33,634 nt of DNA from Acidimicrobiia bacterium (GCA_022821685.1 JAJEDD010000016.1:1-33634); one strand, 5' to 3'. Shown: positions 18,745-28,746, numbered from the stretch's first letter. Numbers and translations: made by a program. The notes: a model not told the origin generated them from the sequence alone.

Positions 18745-20142
18745 ATGCAATCGCAGTCTCCGGGCAGAAGGCGCAGGATGTCATCTCGTCCCGTCTTCAT
18801 TCCGTCGGATCGCGTCGGCGGGCATTCGCAGCCTCCGGCCGCAAGGCGCAGGACGCCGCCGCGTCCGGCCTTCATGTCGTCGGATCGCGCCGGCGTGGGG
18901 GCGCAGTCTCCAGCGGACAGCGCTCGGCCCGATCGCGCCGGCTCGCCGTTGGAGCGGGGGGTGGCCTGGCTGCTGTTCTGGCTGCTGGTGGGCGGCGCGG
19001 CCCTGTCGATCGCGCTGGATGGCGACGACCCTGAAGCGGCCGCTCCGCCAGACCCGGATTCCGCCGCACCCGTGGCCGCGCCGCGGGACTCCGCACCTGC
19101 GGCCGAGGGAGGCGCGGCGGCCACTGTCACCGCGGACGACGGGCCCCGGTCGTTCACGATCGCGGCCACCGGCGACCTGCTCGTGCACGAGTCGGTGGCC
19201 GACGCGGCCCGCACCGCCGACGGCTGGGACTTCACGTCGATGTTCGACCGCGTCGCCGGAATCCTCAGCGCCGCAGACTTGGCCGTGTGCCATGTGGAGA
19301 GCCCGATGTCGCCCAACAACGCCCGACTCTCCTACTACCCCGCCTTCCTGGTGCCCAAGGAACTGGCCGACGCCATCGCCCACGCCGGCTACGACACCTG
19401 CTCGCTGGCCTCCAACCACGCCACCGACGGCGGCACCGAGGGCATCGTGGGCACGCTCGGTGCCCTAGACCGGGTGGATGTGGCCCACGCCGGCATGGCG
19501 CTATCGCCGGAGGCCCAGGCCGAGGTCACGCTGGTCGCCGCCGGCGACGCCACCGTGGCGCACCTCTCATACACCTACGGCTTCAACAACGGCGCGCTGA
19601 ACGCCGACGAGTCGCACCTGTCCAACGTGATCGACGAGGCGACCATCGTCGACGAGGCCCGCCGGGCCCGGGCCGCGGGCGCCGACTTCGTGATGCTGTC
19701 GCTGCACTGGGGCACCAACTACAGCGCCGAGCCCGACGAGACCCAGCTCGACCTCGGGCCCCGCCTGCTGGCCGACCCCGACATCGACCTGATCCTCGGC
19801 CACCACACCCACATGGTGCAGCCGGTGGTGCAGATCGGCGGGGAGTTCCTGGTGTACGGGCTGGGCAACTTCCTGTCGAACCAGTCGCCGGCAACCTGCG
19901 ACGAGTGTCCGCTGCCCACCGAGGACGGCGTGATCGTGCATTTCACCGTGACCGAGGACGCCGATGCCGGCCGGTGGGCGGTCACCGAGGTGGCCCACAC
20001 CCCCACCTGGGTGGACCGCTCCAACTTCGAGATCGTCGACGTGCTGCACGACACCGAACGAGACCAGGGGCTCCTGCAAGACTCCGCTCGCCGCACATCC
20101 GCCGCCCTCGCCCAGCTGGGAACAACGGTCGAGCCGCGCTAA
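18745..20142 (+). CDS. CapA-like metallophosphoesterase-fold membrane protein
   Basis: The 465-residue protein has the capsule/poly-gamma-glutamate CapA fold: TGDLLVHESVADA near 146, CHVESPMSPNNA near 183, SLASNHATDGG near 221, LSLHWGTNYSAEP near 317, GHHTHMVQP near 351, YGLGNFLSNQ near 371. One transmembrane helix (GVAWLLFWLLVGGAALSIAL) at about 72-91 puts the domain outside. Residues 3-52 are two copies of a 25-residue basic repeat. ATG 18745 has a weak ribosome binding site; GTG 18961, with GGAG 6 nt upstream, would start at the membrane helix and leave the repeats untranslated. It shares a transcript with the amidohydrolase upstream and may act on cell-surface polymer; this is inferred. 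Confidence 0.87.
   Translation: MQSQSPGRRRRMSSRPVFIPSDRVGGHSQPPAARRRTPPRPAFMSSDRAGVGAQSPADSARPDRAGSPLERGVAWLLFWLLVGGAALSIALDGDDPEAAAPPDPDSAAPVAAPRDSAPAAEGGAAATVTADDGPRSFTIAATGDLLVHESVADAARTADGWDFTSMFDRVAGILSAADLAVCHVESPMSPNNARLSYYPAFLVPKELADAIAHAGYDTCSLASNHATDGGTEGIVGTLGALDRVDVAHAGMALSPEAQAEVTLVAAGDATVAHLSYTYGFNNGALNADESHLSNVIDEATIVDEARRARAAGADFVMLSLHWGTNYSAEPDETQLDLGPRLLADPDIDLILGHHTHMVQPVVQIGGEFLVYGLGNFLSNQSPATCDECPLPTEDGVIVHFTVTEDADAGRWAVTEVAHTPTWVDRSNFEIVDVLHDTERDQGLLQDSARRTSAALAQLGTTVEPR
18751..18900 (+). repeat. 75-bp tandem repeat, two copies plus a partial third
   Basis: Copies at 18751-18825 and 18826-18900 share the blocks CGCAGYCTCCGG, AAGGCGCAGGA and GTCGGATCGCG, and a third begins at 18901 with CGCAGTCTCC. 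The period is 25 codons. The repeat lies in the 5' part of the CapA-like gene. Confidence 0.75.
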
Positions 20143-20187
20143 CCGCCGCCGGTCCGGGGGCAGAGTCTCGGGGCTGAGCGGTTGTGT

Positions 20188-20667
20188 CTAGGTGAGGGCG
20201 ACGTCGACTCGTTCGGACGCCTCGTCCTCGCTCACATCGAGCGCGAACGACAGCTCCGACACCAGCACACTGCGAGCCGTGTTGTAGAGCGTCTTCTCGC
20301 CGGCGGACAGCCCCTTGGCCCGCTCCCGCAGCGCCAGGTTGCGCACCACCTCGGCCACCTGGTACACGTCGCCCGACTTGAGCTTCTCCTGGTGGTTCTT
20401 GTAGCGCCGCGACCAGTTGGCCGGCTCGCGCACGTCCTTGCGGGCCAATACCTCGAAGAGGTCGTCCACATCCTCGGTGCTGATGGGCCAGCGCATGCCC
20501 ACATCCTCGGCCCGGTCGGCGGGAACGGCCACGGTCATCTCGCCGTGGGTCATGCGCAGCACCAGGTAGTCCTGCTCCTCGCCGAAGGCGGCGCGCCTCT
20601 CGAGCCTCACAATCTCAGCAGCGCCGTGATGCGGGTAGACCACCCGATCACCGACCTTGAAGCTCAC
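20188..20667 (-). CDS. carD: CarD family RNA polymerase-binding transcription factor
   Basis: The 159-residue protein opens with the CarD/TRCF Tudor-like domain: FKVGDRVVYPHHGAAEIVRLE at 3-22, LRMTHGEMTVAVPADRAEDVGMR to 60. The C-terminal helical DNA-binding part has NWSRRYKNHQEKLKSGD near 84-100 and LALRERAKGLSAGEKTLYNTAR near 110-131. CarD stabilises the open promoter complex by contacting the RNA polymerase beta subunit and the -10 region, and is essential in mycobacteria. Length is typical. The GTG start at 20667 has no ribosome binding site, but TATCCT lies 7 nt upstream, so the mRNA is probably leaderless. It stands alone between the CapA-like and methyltransferase genes. Confidence 0.95.
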   Translation of the reverse strand: MSFKVGDRVVYPHHGAAEIVRLERRAAFGEEQDYLVLRMTHGEMTVAVPADRAEDVGMRWPISTEDVDDLFEVLARKDVREPANWSRRYKNHQEKLKSGDVYQVAEVVRNLALRERAKGLSAGEKTLYNTARSVLVSELSFALDVSEDEASERVDVALT

Positions 20668-20674
20668 TCGGCCG

Positions 20675-20680
20675 AGGATA
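20675..20680 (-). promoter_or_regulatory. Leaderless-type -10 box of carD
   Basis: TATCCT on the minus strand is 7 nt from the GTG start. No -35 is recognisable, as expected for many CarD-dependent actinobacterial promoters. Confidence 0.5.
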
Positions 20681-20727
20681 CCGCTGCGGGGCCCGACTGC
20701 CGCCCGCGCCTGCGCCGACCGGAACGA

Positions 20728-21321
20728 TCAGATTCCGGCGCCGGTCGCCGTCCCGGCCGCAGGCTTGCGCCCGACGGTGACGATCCACTCCCCCGCCGGC
20801 TCTATCGGCTCCGTCGTCGAGACGACCTCAAGATCCTCCATGGCGAGGTCGCGCATCCAGCCCAACACCGGCGCGCCGGCGTTGAGGTCGCGCCCCTGCT
20901 CGCGGGCGTCGTGTTCGATGACCATGGCCCCGCCCGGCTTGAGCGCCCGGTAGAGACGGCCGAGCACAGCCGCGGGGTCGCTCAGGTGCTGGATCACCGC
21001 CCGGGCGTGTACCACGTCAAAATGCTCCGCAGGCAGACGGTCGGAGGTGATGTCGTGTTGGCGGAGGATCACGTTGGGCGGCATCTCGGCGTGGAGGACG
21101 AGGTCGATGTCGGTGGACATCACCCTGCCGTCGGCGCCCAGCCGCTCGGCCAGCCAGGCCGTCACGCTGCCCGTGCCCGCGCCGGCCTCCAGCACATGCA
21201 TCCCCTCGACCACGCCCACCCGGTCGAGCAGCGCGAATGTGGCCGGGTCGCGGGCCTCGCACGGCATGTCCGGGAGTCCCGTTCCTCCGCAGGCCCCGCG
21301 AGGCGGATCAGGCTGGGGCAC
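20728..21321 (-). CDS. Class I SAM-dependent methyltransferase, short
   Basis: The 197-residue protein has the SAM-binding core: HVLEAGAGTGSVTAWLAERL (motif I), VMSTDID with acidic motif II, FDVVHARAVIQHL (motif IV region) and LKPGGAMVIEH. It is shorter than usual family members: about 60 residues seem absent between the EHDAREQG strand and the final strand pair. GTG 21321 overlaps the oxygenase gene by 14 bp; ATG 21267 is an alternative with GGAGGA 15 nt upstream. It is the last gene of the purine operon. The substrate is unknown, and a degraded or reduced enzyme is possible. Confidence 0.75.
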   Translation of the reverse strand: MPQPDPPRGACGGTGLPDMPCEARDPATFALLDRVGVVEGMHVLEAGAGTGSVTAWLAERLGADGRVMSTDIDLVLHAEMPPNVILRQHDITSDRLPAEHFDVVHARAVIQHLSDPAAVLGRLYRALKPGGAMVIEHDAREQGRDLNAGAPVLGWMRDLAMEDLEVVSTTEPIEPAGEWIVTVGRKPAAGTATGAGI

Positions 21322-22192
21322 CGGCGGGGATCACTCCGTAGGTGACGCCTAGCCGACTGAGCCAGCGCCGGTAGGCGATGGCAGAACGGTCGGCCCGGAT
21401 CGGGGTCTCAGCTCGTGGGTCGAGCGGCAGCAGCTTGGGATGCTGGTTCTCGAGGATGGGCTTGTCCTGGGCGATCACTTCCTGCTGGAACCGGCGGATC
21501 TCCGGGTCGGTGCTCACCTCGTCGAGCACGCTGAGGAACAGGTGGGCCCGGATGCGGGTGTCGGTGAGGGGATGGATGAAGATGCCGATGGCGTCCATCC
21601 GGTCGGGATCTGTGGGCGACGACTTGTAGAGCATGGCGCCGTAGGGGTGGGGCACCCGGTAGATGTACTCGGCCAGCACCGCCTGCGAGGAGGCCGCCGA
21701 GGCCCGCGGCTGGTAGAAGACGCACCCGACGGCCCAAAGTTCGCCGTCGCGCTCCTCGACCCGGTAGTCGGCCACCTCGGTGTGGGGCTCCTCGCCGAGC
21801 ACCCCGGTGTGGACGTAGGGGAAGTGGGCCATGTCGAGGAAGTTCTCGATTGCCCGCGGCGCCGAGACACCGATTCCGACGGTCAACGCGTTGAGGGTCC
21901 GCCGGTCGGCCTCTCCGGTCTCGGGAACGGCGAACACGCCGCCGTCGGGCTCGCCCAGGGTGGTCCACAGGTATCCGAAGTCGGTGCGCACCTCCAACTC
22001 CCCCGTGCCGGTGCGGGCTCGGGCCGTGCCGGCATCGTCGATCCAACAGGTGAGCGGCGCGCCCAGCAGCAGGGTGCGAAGCGCGGCGCGCCGGATCTCG
22101 TCGAGGGAGGCCACCGGGTGCCACCGGTTCAAGATCACGGGATCAGCGCAAACGGCACTCTCGGCCCCGACGGTCGCTGTCTCTGCAATCAT
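21308..22192 (-). CDS. Rieske-type oxygenase catalytic subunit without the Rieske domain (NdmC-like)
   Basis: The 294-residue protein has the catalytic domain of Rieske oxygenases: ENFLDMAHFPYVHTG near 115-129 holds the iron-binding His-x4-His and the bridging Asp. The C-terminus, AQDKPILENQHP then YRRWLSRLG, resembles caffeine N-demethylases. The N-terminus keeps the strands RWHPVASLDEI and LTCWIDD but passes straight to FGYLWTTLGEP, lacking the CxH and CxxH loops of the [2Fe-2S] cluster. NdmC, caffeine N7-demethylase, has this layout and takes electrons from a Rieske domain fused to its reductase NdmD. No such partner is in the window. ATG 22192 is chosen with GGAGG 8 nt upstream. A purine N-dealkylase is the leading idea. 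Confidence 0.8.
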   Translation of the reverse strand: MIAETATVGAESAVCADPVILNRWHPVASLDEIRRAALRTLLLGAPLTCWIDDAGTARARTGTGELEVRTDFGYLWTTLGEPDGGVFAVPETGEADRRTLNALTVGIGVSAPRAIENFLDMAHFPYVHTGVLGEEPHTEVADYRVEERDGELWAVGCVFYQPRASAASSQAVLAEYIYRVPHPYGAMLYKSSPTDPDRMDAIGIFIHPLTDTRIRAHLFLSVLDEVSTDPEIRRFQQEVIAQDKPILENQHPKLLPLDPRAETPIRADRSAIAYRRWLSRLGVTYGVIPAGAPA

Positions 22193-22222
22193 CACCGGTA
22201 CCTCCGACCCATGCGGGGCGGG

Positions 22223-23209
22223 TCAGCGCTCCTCGCGGGAGTAGGGGATGGCCAGGGCGGCCGGCGCGGCGGTAGATCGCACCCGTCTACCAAGCTTCAC
22301 CGCCCCCGCCGGGATCAGGATGGCCACCAGCGTGACCACGTAGGGCAGCATCGACAGGAAGAAGCTCAGATCGCTGGCCCCCATGAACGGCAGACCCCAG
22401 CCCCGGGCCTGGGCGGTGGTGTCGAGCGAGATCATCGACCCGTACAGCAGGGCCCCGGCCACGGCCCAGCCCGGCCGCCAGCCCGCGAAGATCACCACCG
22501 CCAGCGCCACCCAGCCCCTGCCCCGGGCGATGTCGGGCGACCAGGTGGGCGTGAACGACAGCACCATGTAGGCCCCGCCCGCCCCGGTGAGCGCCGCCCC
22601 CAGCACCGAGTAGAAGATCCGCCAGCCGGTGACGCTCACCCCCACCGCGTCGGCCGCGGCGGGGTTCTCGCCCACGGCGCGCATGTTCATGCCGTGGCGG
22701 GTGCGGAACAGCACGAACCACAGCACCACCGGCAGCCCGATGTAGGCGAGATACACCACCGGGTCGTGGAACAAGAAAGCCGACACCAGGTCGTTGTCGT
22801 CGAGCACCCCGCCGGGGTTGACCTCGCGGAACAGGGTCTGGATGGGGGTCCCGTTGCGGTTGGTGCCCAGTTGGTTCGACAAGCCGATGCCGCCCAGCGC
22901 CAGGGCCAGGCCCACCAGCACCTGGCTGGCCCGGAAGGCCACCACGCACACCGCGAAGATCAGCCCGGCTGCCGCGGCCGCGATCATGCCGATCAGCATG
23001 GCCAGCCAGGGGCTCTCCACCCCCCACGACAGCACTGCGATCACCGAGTACACCGCGCCGATGCCGATCAGCCCCTCCTGGCCTAGGTTGAGCACCCCGA
23101 CCCGCTCGCCGAGCATGGCCCCGGTGGCGGCCAGCATCACCACCGCGCTGGCCGGTATGGCCGAGCCGATCAGGCTCAAGAAGGCGTTCTCGATGATGGC
23201 GAGGATCAT
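22223..23209 (-). CDS. ABC transporter permease 2, nucleoside/purine type (BmpD/NupQ family)
   Basis: The 328-residue membrane protein has 8-9 hydrophobic segments and the conserved loop GERVGVLNLGQEGLIGIGA at 34-52 typical of the second permease of BMP-type nucleoside importers. RHGMNMRAVGENPAAADAVGV at 171-191 is the ATPase-coupling loop. ATG 23209 overlaps the stop of the first permease as ATGA. A longer open frame extends upstream but is permease 1 read in another frame. It works with permease 1 as a heterodimer. Confidence 0.93.
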   Translation of the reverse strand: MILAIIENAFLSLIGSAIPASAVVMLAATGAMLGERVGVLNLGQEGLIGIGAVYSVIAVLSWGVESPWLAMLIGMIAAAAAGLIFAVCVVAFRASQVLVGLALALGGIGLSNQLGTNRNGTPIQTLFREVNPGGVLDDNDLVSAFLFHDPVVYLAYIGLPVVLWFVLFRTRHGMNMRAVGENPAAADAVGVSVTGWRIFYSVLGAALTGAGGAYMVLSFTPTWSPDIARGRGWVALAVVIFAGWRPGWAVAGALLYGSMISLDTTAQARGWGLPFMGASDLSFFLSMLPYVVTLVAILIPAGAVKLGRRVRSTAAPAALAIPYSREER

Positions 23210-24405
23210 GAGCCGGCCTCCAGCACCTCTGCGGCCGCGGCCGGCGCAGACGGTCCCCACGCCTCGGATGGCTCCGACGCTCCAGGCGGCCCCGGCGCCT
23301 CGGCGCCTGCGTCGGCGCGGCGGCGCACCATGCGGTAGCGGGCCGCGATCTCGCCGAGGGCGATGCCGGTGAGGATGGCGCCGTAGATGGCGAAGATGAT
23401 GTACACCGACAGGCCCTTGGTCTGCAGCACGATCCCGGCGTAGAACATTGAGGCGATGAACACCCCGCCGCCGATCACCCCCCAGAACGAGGCGCCGGCC
23501 AGCGCAGCCACGATGAAGCCCGACAGACCGAACTGGGCCGAGAATCCGGCGTTCATGGCCTGCGCGCCCGGGGCGCTCAGCTGCAGCATCCCGCCGAGGC
23601 CGGCAATGGCTCCGGTGAACAGCATCACCACCAGGATGCGGCGGCGCACCGCGACGCCGGCGAATCCGGCCGCCCGGGCGTTGCCGCCGATGGTGTCGAT
23701 CTCGTAGCCGATAGTGGTGGAGCGGAACACCCACCACAGCGCCGCCGCGATCACCAGCGGGAAGAGCAGGGCGATGGTCACCGACTCCGCTCCGGGCAGG
23801 CCCGGCAGGGTGTGGGCCACCTCGCGGGTGGACTGGATGACGGCGGCCTCCTTGTCGCGCCAGAACCCCAGCGCCGACCAGGTCACCAGCTGCAGGGCCA
23901 CGAAGTTCAACAGCAGGGTGGTGATGATCTCGTTCACGTCCCAGTAGGCCCGGGCCAGTGCCGGCACCAGCATCCAGGCCGCCCCGGCCAGGGTGGCCGC
24001 CACCGCCATCACGATCAGCACCAGCCATCCGGGCCCGCCCATGTGGATGCCGACCCCCACCGCGGCCAGGGCCCCCATCAGGAACTGTCCGTCGGAGCCG
24101 ATGTTCCACACCTTCATCCGCAGCGACAGGGCCACTCCCAGCGCGGTCATCAGGATGGGGATGGCCCGCAGAGCCACCCCCTCGATGCCCCGCTGGCGGC
24201 CGAATATGGCGTCGAGGGCCTGCCAGAAGATCCAGAAGGCGTTGCGCCCGGTGAGCAGCAGCAGGATCCCGACCACGACCATGGCGCCCACCGCGCCGCC
24301 GATGCGGGTGAGCGCGGCCCGCTTGGCGTCCACCTCCAGCCGGCGCTCCAGCCGCCACGGCGTGGCCGCCAGCACGGCGCCCGCAATCGACCCCAGCGGA
24401 GTCAT
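23206..24405 (-). CDS. ABC transporter permease 1, nucleoside/purine type (BmpC/NupP family)
   Basis: The 399-residue membrane protein shows ILMTALGVALSLRMKVWNIGSDGQFLMGA near 89-117, the conserved region of the first permease, then YWDVNEIITTLLLNF near 157 and NARAAGFAGVAVRRRIL near 243, the ATPase-coupling loop. About ten hydrophobic segments are present. The C-terminal 40 residues are an Ala/Pro/Glu-rich cytoplasmic tail. ATG 24405 is used; GTG 24426 is also in frame. It follows the ATPase gene after 184 bp that hold a degenerate tandem repeat. Confidence 0.92.
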   Translation of the reverse strand: MTPLGSIAGAVLAATPWRLERRLEVDAKRAALTRIGGAVGAMVVVGILLLLTGRNAFWIFWQALDAIFGRQRGIEGVALRAIPILMTALGVALSLRMKVWNIGSDGQFLMGALAAVGVGIHMGGPGWLVLIVMAVAATLAGAAWMLVPALARAYWDVNEIITTLLLNFVALQLVTWSALGFWRDKEAAVIQSTREVAHTLPGLPGAESVTIALLFPLVIAAALWWVFRSTTIGYEIDTIGGNARAAGFAGVAVRRRILVVMLFTGAIAGLGGMLQLSAPGAQAMNAGFSAQFGLSGFIVAALAGASFWGVIGGGVFIASMFYAGIVLQTKGLSVYIIFAIYGAILTGIALGEIAARYRMVRRRADAGAEAPGPPGASEPSEAWGPSAPAAAAEVLEAGS

Positions 24406-24504
24406 CGAGCCCCGCCCCCGGAACACCGCCCGCTCGCGCCCGCACTCCGCTCAGCCCGATCGATCACCAGGCTCGGGCCAGAACTCCGCCCAGCCTGACC
24501 GGGC

Positions 24505-24582
24505 GACAGGCTCACACCGGGACTCAGTGCCGATGTGCACAAGGACAGGCTCACGCCCGGACTCAGCGCCGGCGTGAAGGCG
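24505..24582 (-). repeat. 39-bp degenerate tandem repeat between ATPase and permease genes
   Basis: Two copies start at 24505 and 24544 with GACAGGCTCAC, then CGGACTCAGYGCCG. Weaker matches flank both sides, about 24465-24504 and 24583-24596. The gap of 184 bp between two genes of one operon is otherwise without features. Confidence 0.65.
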
Positions 24583-24589
24583 GGCCGGC

Positions 24590-26134
<1,545 letters not shown>

Positions 26135-26176
26135 AGTCGCTGCTCCAGGTCAGAGTTTGTGTTCCAGCGCTTGGGC

Positions 26177-27370
26177 TCAGACCGGGGAGATGCCGGTCAC
26201 GCCGTCGACGGGCCAGTCGATGGCGTAGGCGGCCAGCGAGTCGAGGGTCTCGCCCGCAGCGAGCCGCTCGTTGCCCTCGTTGTCCGACAGCGGACCCTCG
26301 TAAACGTGGAGCTCGCCGCTGTCGAGCCTCGCGCCGACATCGGCCACCGCGTCCTGCACGTCGGAGGGCACGTTCGGGCCGAAGTCGCCGATGGGCGTGT
26401 CGAGCAGCCACACCTCGTCCTGCGACACCCAGGTGCCGTCGAGGACCCGCTGGCACTGCTCGGTGTAGAACGGCCCGAACTCCGACAGGTCGAAGTGCGA
26501 CACGTACTTGGTGGGCGCGGCCGAGCGGAAGTCGAGGTTCCAGTACCCGGTCCACACCCCGGCCTCCTCGGAGAGCTGCAGGAAGGTGGGCTCGTCCATC
26601 ACGCCGAACAGGAAGTCGACGCCGCTGTCGAGCAGGGCGTTGGCCGCCTGGGCCGCCTTCTGCGGGTCGAAGAAGGTGCTCACCAGCACCGTCTCCACCA
26701 CCGCGTCGGGGTTGACCGAGCGGGCCCCGAGCAGCATGCCGTTCACGTCGTTGTAGGCGGTGGCGGTGGGGAACGCCCCGATGTAGCCGATGCGGCCGTT
26801 CTCGGCGAGATGCCCGGCCGCCACGCCCAGCTGGTAGGCGGTCTTCTCATGGGCCAGATAGAACGGGAACAGGTTGTCGCTGTAGTAGTGCCCGTTGATC
26901 TCGCAGAACTTGGTGTCGGGGTTGGCGTCGGTCACCTCGGTGAGCAGCCCGGCGTACTCGGTGTTGGCGAAGATGATGTCGTTGCCGTCGTCCACGAGCT
27001 GCTGGAACAGCTGGGTGGTGGAGGCGTCGAAGCCGATGTTGGGCGTGTACGCCGTCTCGAGCCGATCGCCGAGCGCGGACTGCGCGGCCAGCCGGCCCCG
27101 GTCGTGCTCCTGGGTCCAGCCGTTGTCGTCGGGCGGGCCGATGTACACCCAGTGGGCCTTGATGCGGTCCTTGCCGGCGGGCGCGGCGGTGGTGGCCGGC
27201 GCCGCGGTGGCGGCGGGAGCGGCCTCGTCCTCATCGTCGCCGCAGGCGGCGAGCAGCGTTCCGCCCACGGCCAGCCCGCCCACTCCGGCCGCGCCCATCT
27301 TGAGCGCCTGCCGACGCGAGATGGTCTCGCTGGCGGGCAGGAACAGACCTCGGCTCTTCTTGCTTCTCAT
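26177..27370 (-). CDS. BMP-type nucleoside/purine-binding lipoprotein
   Basis: The 397-residue protein has a twin-arginine signal (SRRQALKMG) and a hydrophobic stretch ending in LLAACG with lipid Cys near residue 43, followed by an Ala/Thr/Pro linker. The BMP/PnrA domain runs from HWVYIGPPDDNGWTQEHDRGR near 73, via GFDASTTQLFQQLVDDGNDIIFAN near 107 and GRIGYIGAFP near 180, to FDLSEFGPFY near 296. Such proteins bind purine nucleosides or related compounds and hand them to the permeases. It is the second gene of the operon, after adenosine deaminase. AAAGG lies 8 nt before the ATG. Confidence 0.92.
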   Translation of the reverse strand: MRSKKSRGLFLPASETISRRQALKMGAAGVGGLAVGGTLLAACGDDEDEAAPAATAAPATTAAPAGKDRIKAHWVYIGPPDDNGWTQEHDRGRLAAQSALGDRLETAYTPNIGFDASTTQLFQQLVDDGNDIIFANTEYAGLLTEVTDANPDTKFCEINGHYYSDNLFPFYLAHEKTAYQLGVAAGHLAENGRIGYIGAFPTATAYNDVNGMLLGARSVNPDAVVETVLVSTFFDPQKAAQAANALLDSGVDFLFGVMDEPTFLQLSEEAGVWTGYWNLDFRSAAPTKYVSHFDLSEFGPFYTEQCQRVLDGTWVSQDEVWLLDTPIGDFGPNVPSDVQDAVADVGARLDSGELHVYEGPLSDNEGNERLAAGETLDSLAAYAIDWPVDGVTGISPV

Positions 27371-27387
27371 GTCGGGATGCCTTTCTG

Positions 27388-27459
27388 TTGAGGTTGTCTT
27401 GTATGTTGAGGATGTCTTGTCGGGTGAGGATGTCTTGCTTGTTGAGGATGTCTTGTCGT
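27388..27459 (-). repeat. 18-bp tandem repeat (four copies) in the leader of the binding-protein gene
   Basis: Units start at 27388, 27406, 27424 and 27442 with consensus TTGAGGATGTCTTGTNNG on the plus strand. A degenerate fifth begins at about 27459. In mRNA the units read CAAGACATCCTCAAC. They end about 17 nt upstream of the start codon and include no coding frame of note. Confidence 0.85.
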
Positions 27460-27518
27460 TGAAGTGGTAGTCGTGATCGGCTCGGAAACGTACCGCGGGG
27501 GTGAGACAGCTTTGCTGA

Positions 27519-28541
27519 TCAGTCGATCTGGGCGGCCAGCTCGTCGAACTCGGTGGCCCACTGGCGGCGCATCCTGCGCTTCTCGGGCTCGCCGAGCCAG
27601 GCCCCGTCGATGCCGTTGAGCATGCACTGGCGGAAGTCCTCCACCTCGAAGCCCATGTGGTTGTGGGCCACGACGTAGTCGCGGGTGGGGTCGGTCTTGA
27701 ACATGGGCGGGTCGTCGCAGTCGAGGCTGATCTTGATGCCGAACTCGCGCATCTGAGCGATGGGGTGGTTGTCGAAGTCGTCGTTGAAGTACACCCAGGC
27801 GGTCGACACCGGCGTGCAGGTGAACACCACGCCCTCGTCGCGGCAGCGGCGCATGATGGCTTCGCTCTCCACGACGTGGTAGCCGTGGTCGACCCGCTCG
27901 CAGCCGAGCAGGTCGAGGCAGGTCTCGATGTTGCGGGGCGGGGCGTCCTCGGACTGATGCGCGGTGAGGCGCAGGCCGGCCCGCTCGGCCATCCGGTAGG
28001 CCTTCCAGAACCGCTCGGGCGGATACTCGGCCTCGGCGTAGTCCATGCCGATGCCGATCACCTCGTCGCGGGGGTGCTCGATGAGCGTCTCCACCATCTC
28101 GACGGCCAGTTCGGGGCTCTCCATGCGGTTGGCGGCCGCGATGAGCTTGCACTCGATGCCGTGGTCGGTTCGGGCCGCGTCGATCCCGTCTATGAGACCG
28201 TCGACGCAGGTCTCGTAGTCCACCCCGGCCGCCATGTGGGTGGTGGGATTGAAGAACATCTCCCGGTAGCGCACGTTGTGGTCGGCGGCCTCGGTGAGCG
28301 TCTCGTAGCAGATCCGCTCGAAGTCCTCGCGGTCGATCACCCCCAGCGCAGTGTTGTCGTACATGTGCAGGAACTTGTAGATGTCGGGGTAGTCGTAGAG
28401 GTCCTCGGGCTCCTCGTGGTCCGGCAGCGGCACCGAGTGCTTGTTGCACAGCTCCACCGCGGTGCGGGCCTGCACCGAGCCCATCAGATGCAGGTGCAGG
28501 CTCACCTTCGGTATCGCCTTCAGAAACGAGTCCATGTCCAT
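27519..28541 (-). CDS. add: Adenosine deaminase family protein
   Basis: The 340-residue metal-dependent deaminase converts adenosine or a related aminopurine nucleoside to its oxo form. The metal motif KVSLHLHLMGS at 12-22 is followed by LTAHQSEDAPP near 195-205 (metal His and catalytic Glu), RVDHGYHV near 217 (catalytic His) and ISLDCDDPPMF near 273-283 (metal and catalytic Asp). The classical HAGE motif is HQSE, a divergence that could mark altered substrate preference. ATG 28541 has AAGGAG 11 nt upstream. It is the first gene of the purine operon. Confidence 0.88.
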   Translation of the reverse strand: MDMDSFLKAIPKVSLHLHLMGSVQARTAVELCNKHSVPLPDHEEPEDLYDYPDIYKFLHMYDNTALGVIDREDFERICYETLTEAADHNVRYREMFFNPTTHMAAGVDYETCVDGLIDGIDAARTDHGIECKLIAAANRMESPELAVEMVETLIEHPRDEVIGIGMDYAEAEYPPERFWKAYRMAERAGLRLTAHQSEDAPPRNIETCLDLLGCERVDHGYHVVESEAIMRRCRDEGVVFTCTPVSTAWVYFNDDFDNHPIAQMREFGIKISLDCDDPPMFKTDPTRDYVVAHNHMGFEVEDFRQCMLNGIDGAWLGEPEKRRMRRQWATEFDELAAQID

Positions 28542-28681
28542 GACCGTGTCAACTCCTTCGCCCGGCTCCGCGGCGGGGACAATACCACCCGCCCGCGCCC
28601 CCCTACCAGATCCAGCTCGTCGCATCGTTGACCGCCAGCGCCAGCACAACCGGCAAATGACGGCCAGCGCCCATCATGAAA

Positions 28682-28718
28682 TGCCAAACACTGCCGCGGT
28701 GCGCTGCCCAACACTGCC
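28682..28718. promoter_or_regulatory. Direct-repeat operator candidate between the divergent purine genes
   Basis: TGCCAAACACTGCC (28682-28695) and TGCCCAACACTGCC (28705-28718) differ at one base and are 23 bp apart, start to start, about two helical turns. They lie between the adenosine deaminase and 8-oxoguanine deaminase starts, the place for a shared regulator. Confidence 0.5.
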
Positions 28719-28740
28719 ACATTGACCTGCGCAGCGCCGT

Positions 28741-28746
28741 TAGCGT
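28741..28746 (+). promoter_or_regulatory. Leaderless-type -10 box of the 8-oxoguanine deaminase gene
   Basis: TAGCGT lies 6 nt before ATG 28753, with no ribosome binding site. A TTGACC upstream at 28723-28728 is too close to be a normal -35. Confidence 0.4.

Noticed and set aside
23210..24445. Permease 2 frame extended to 740 codons
   Set aside because: The upstream 412 codons are permease 1 in a shifted frame; ATG 23209 overlaps the permease 1 stop.
27388..27459. CRISPR array
   Set aside because: Units are 18 bp and directly adjacent with no spacers, and no cas gene is near.
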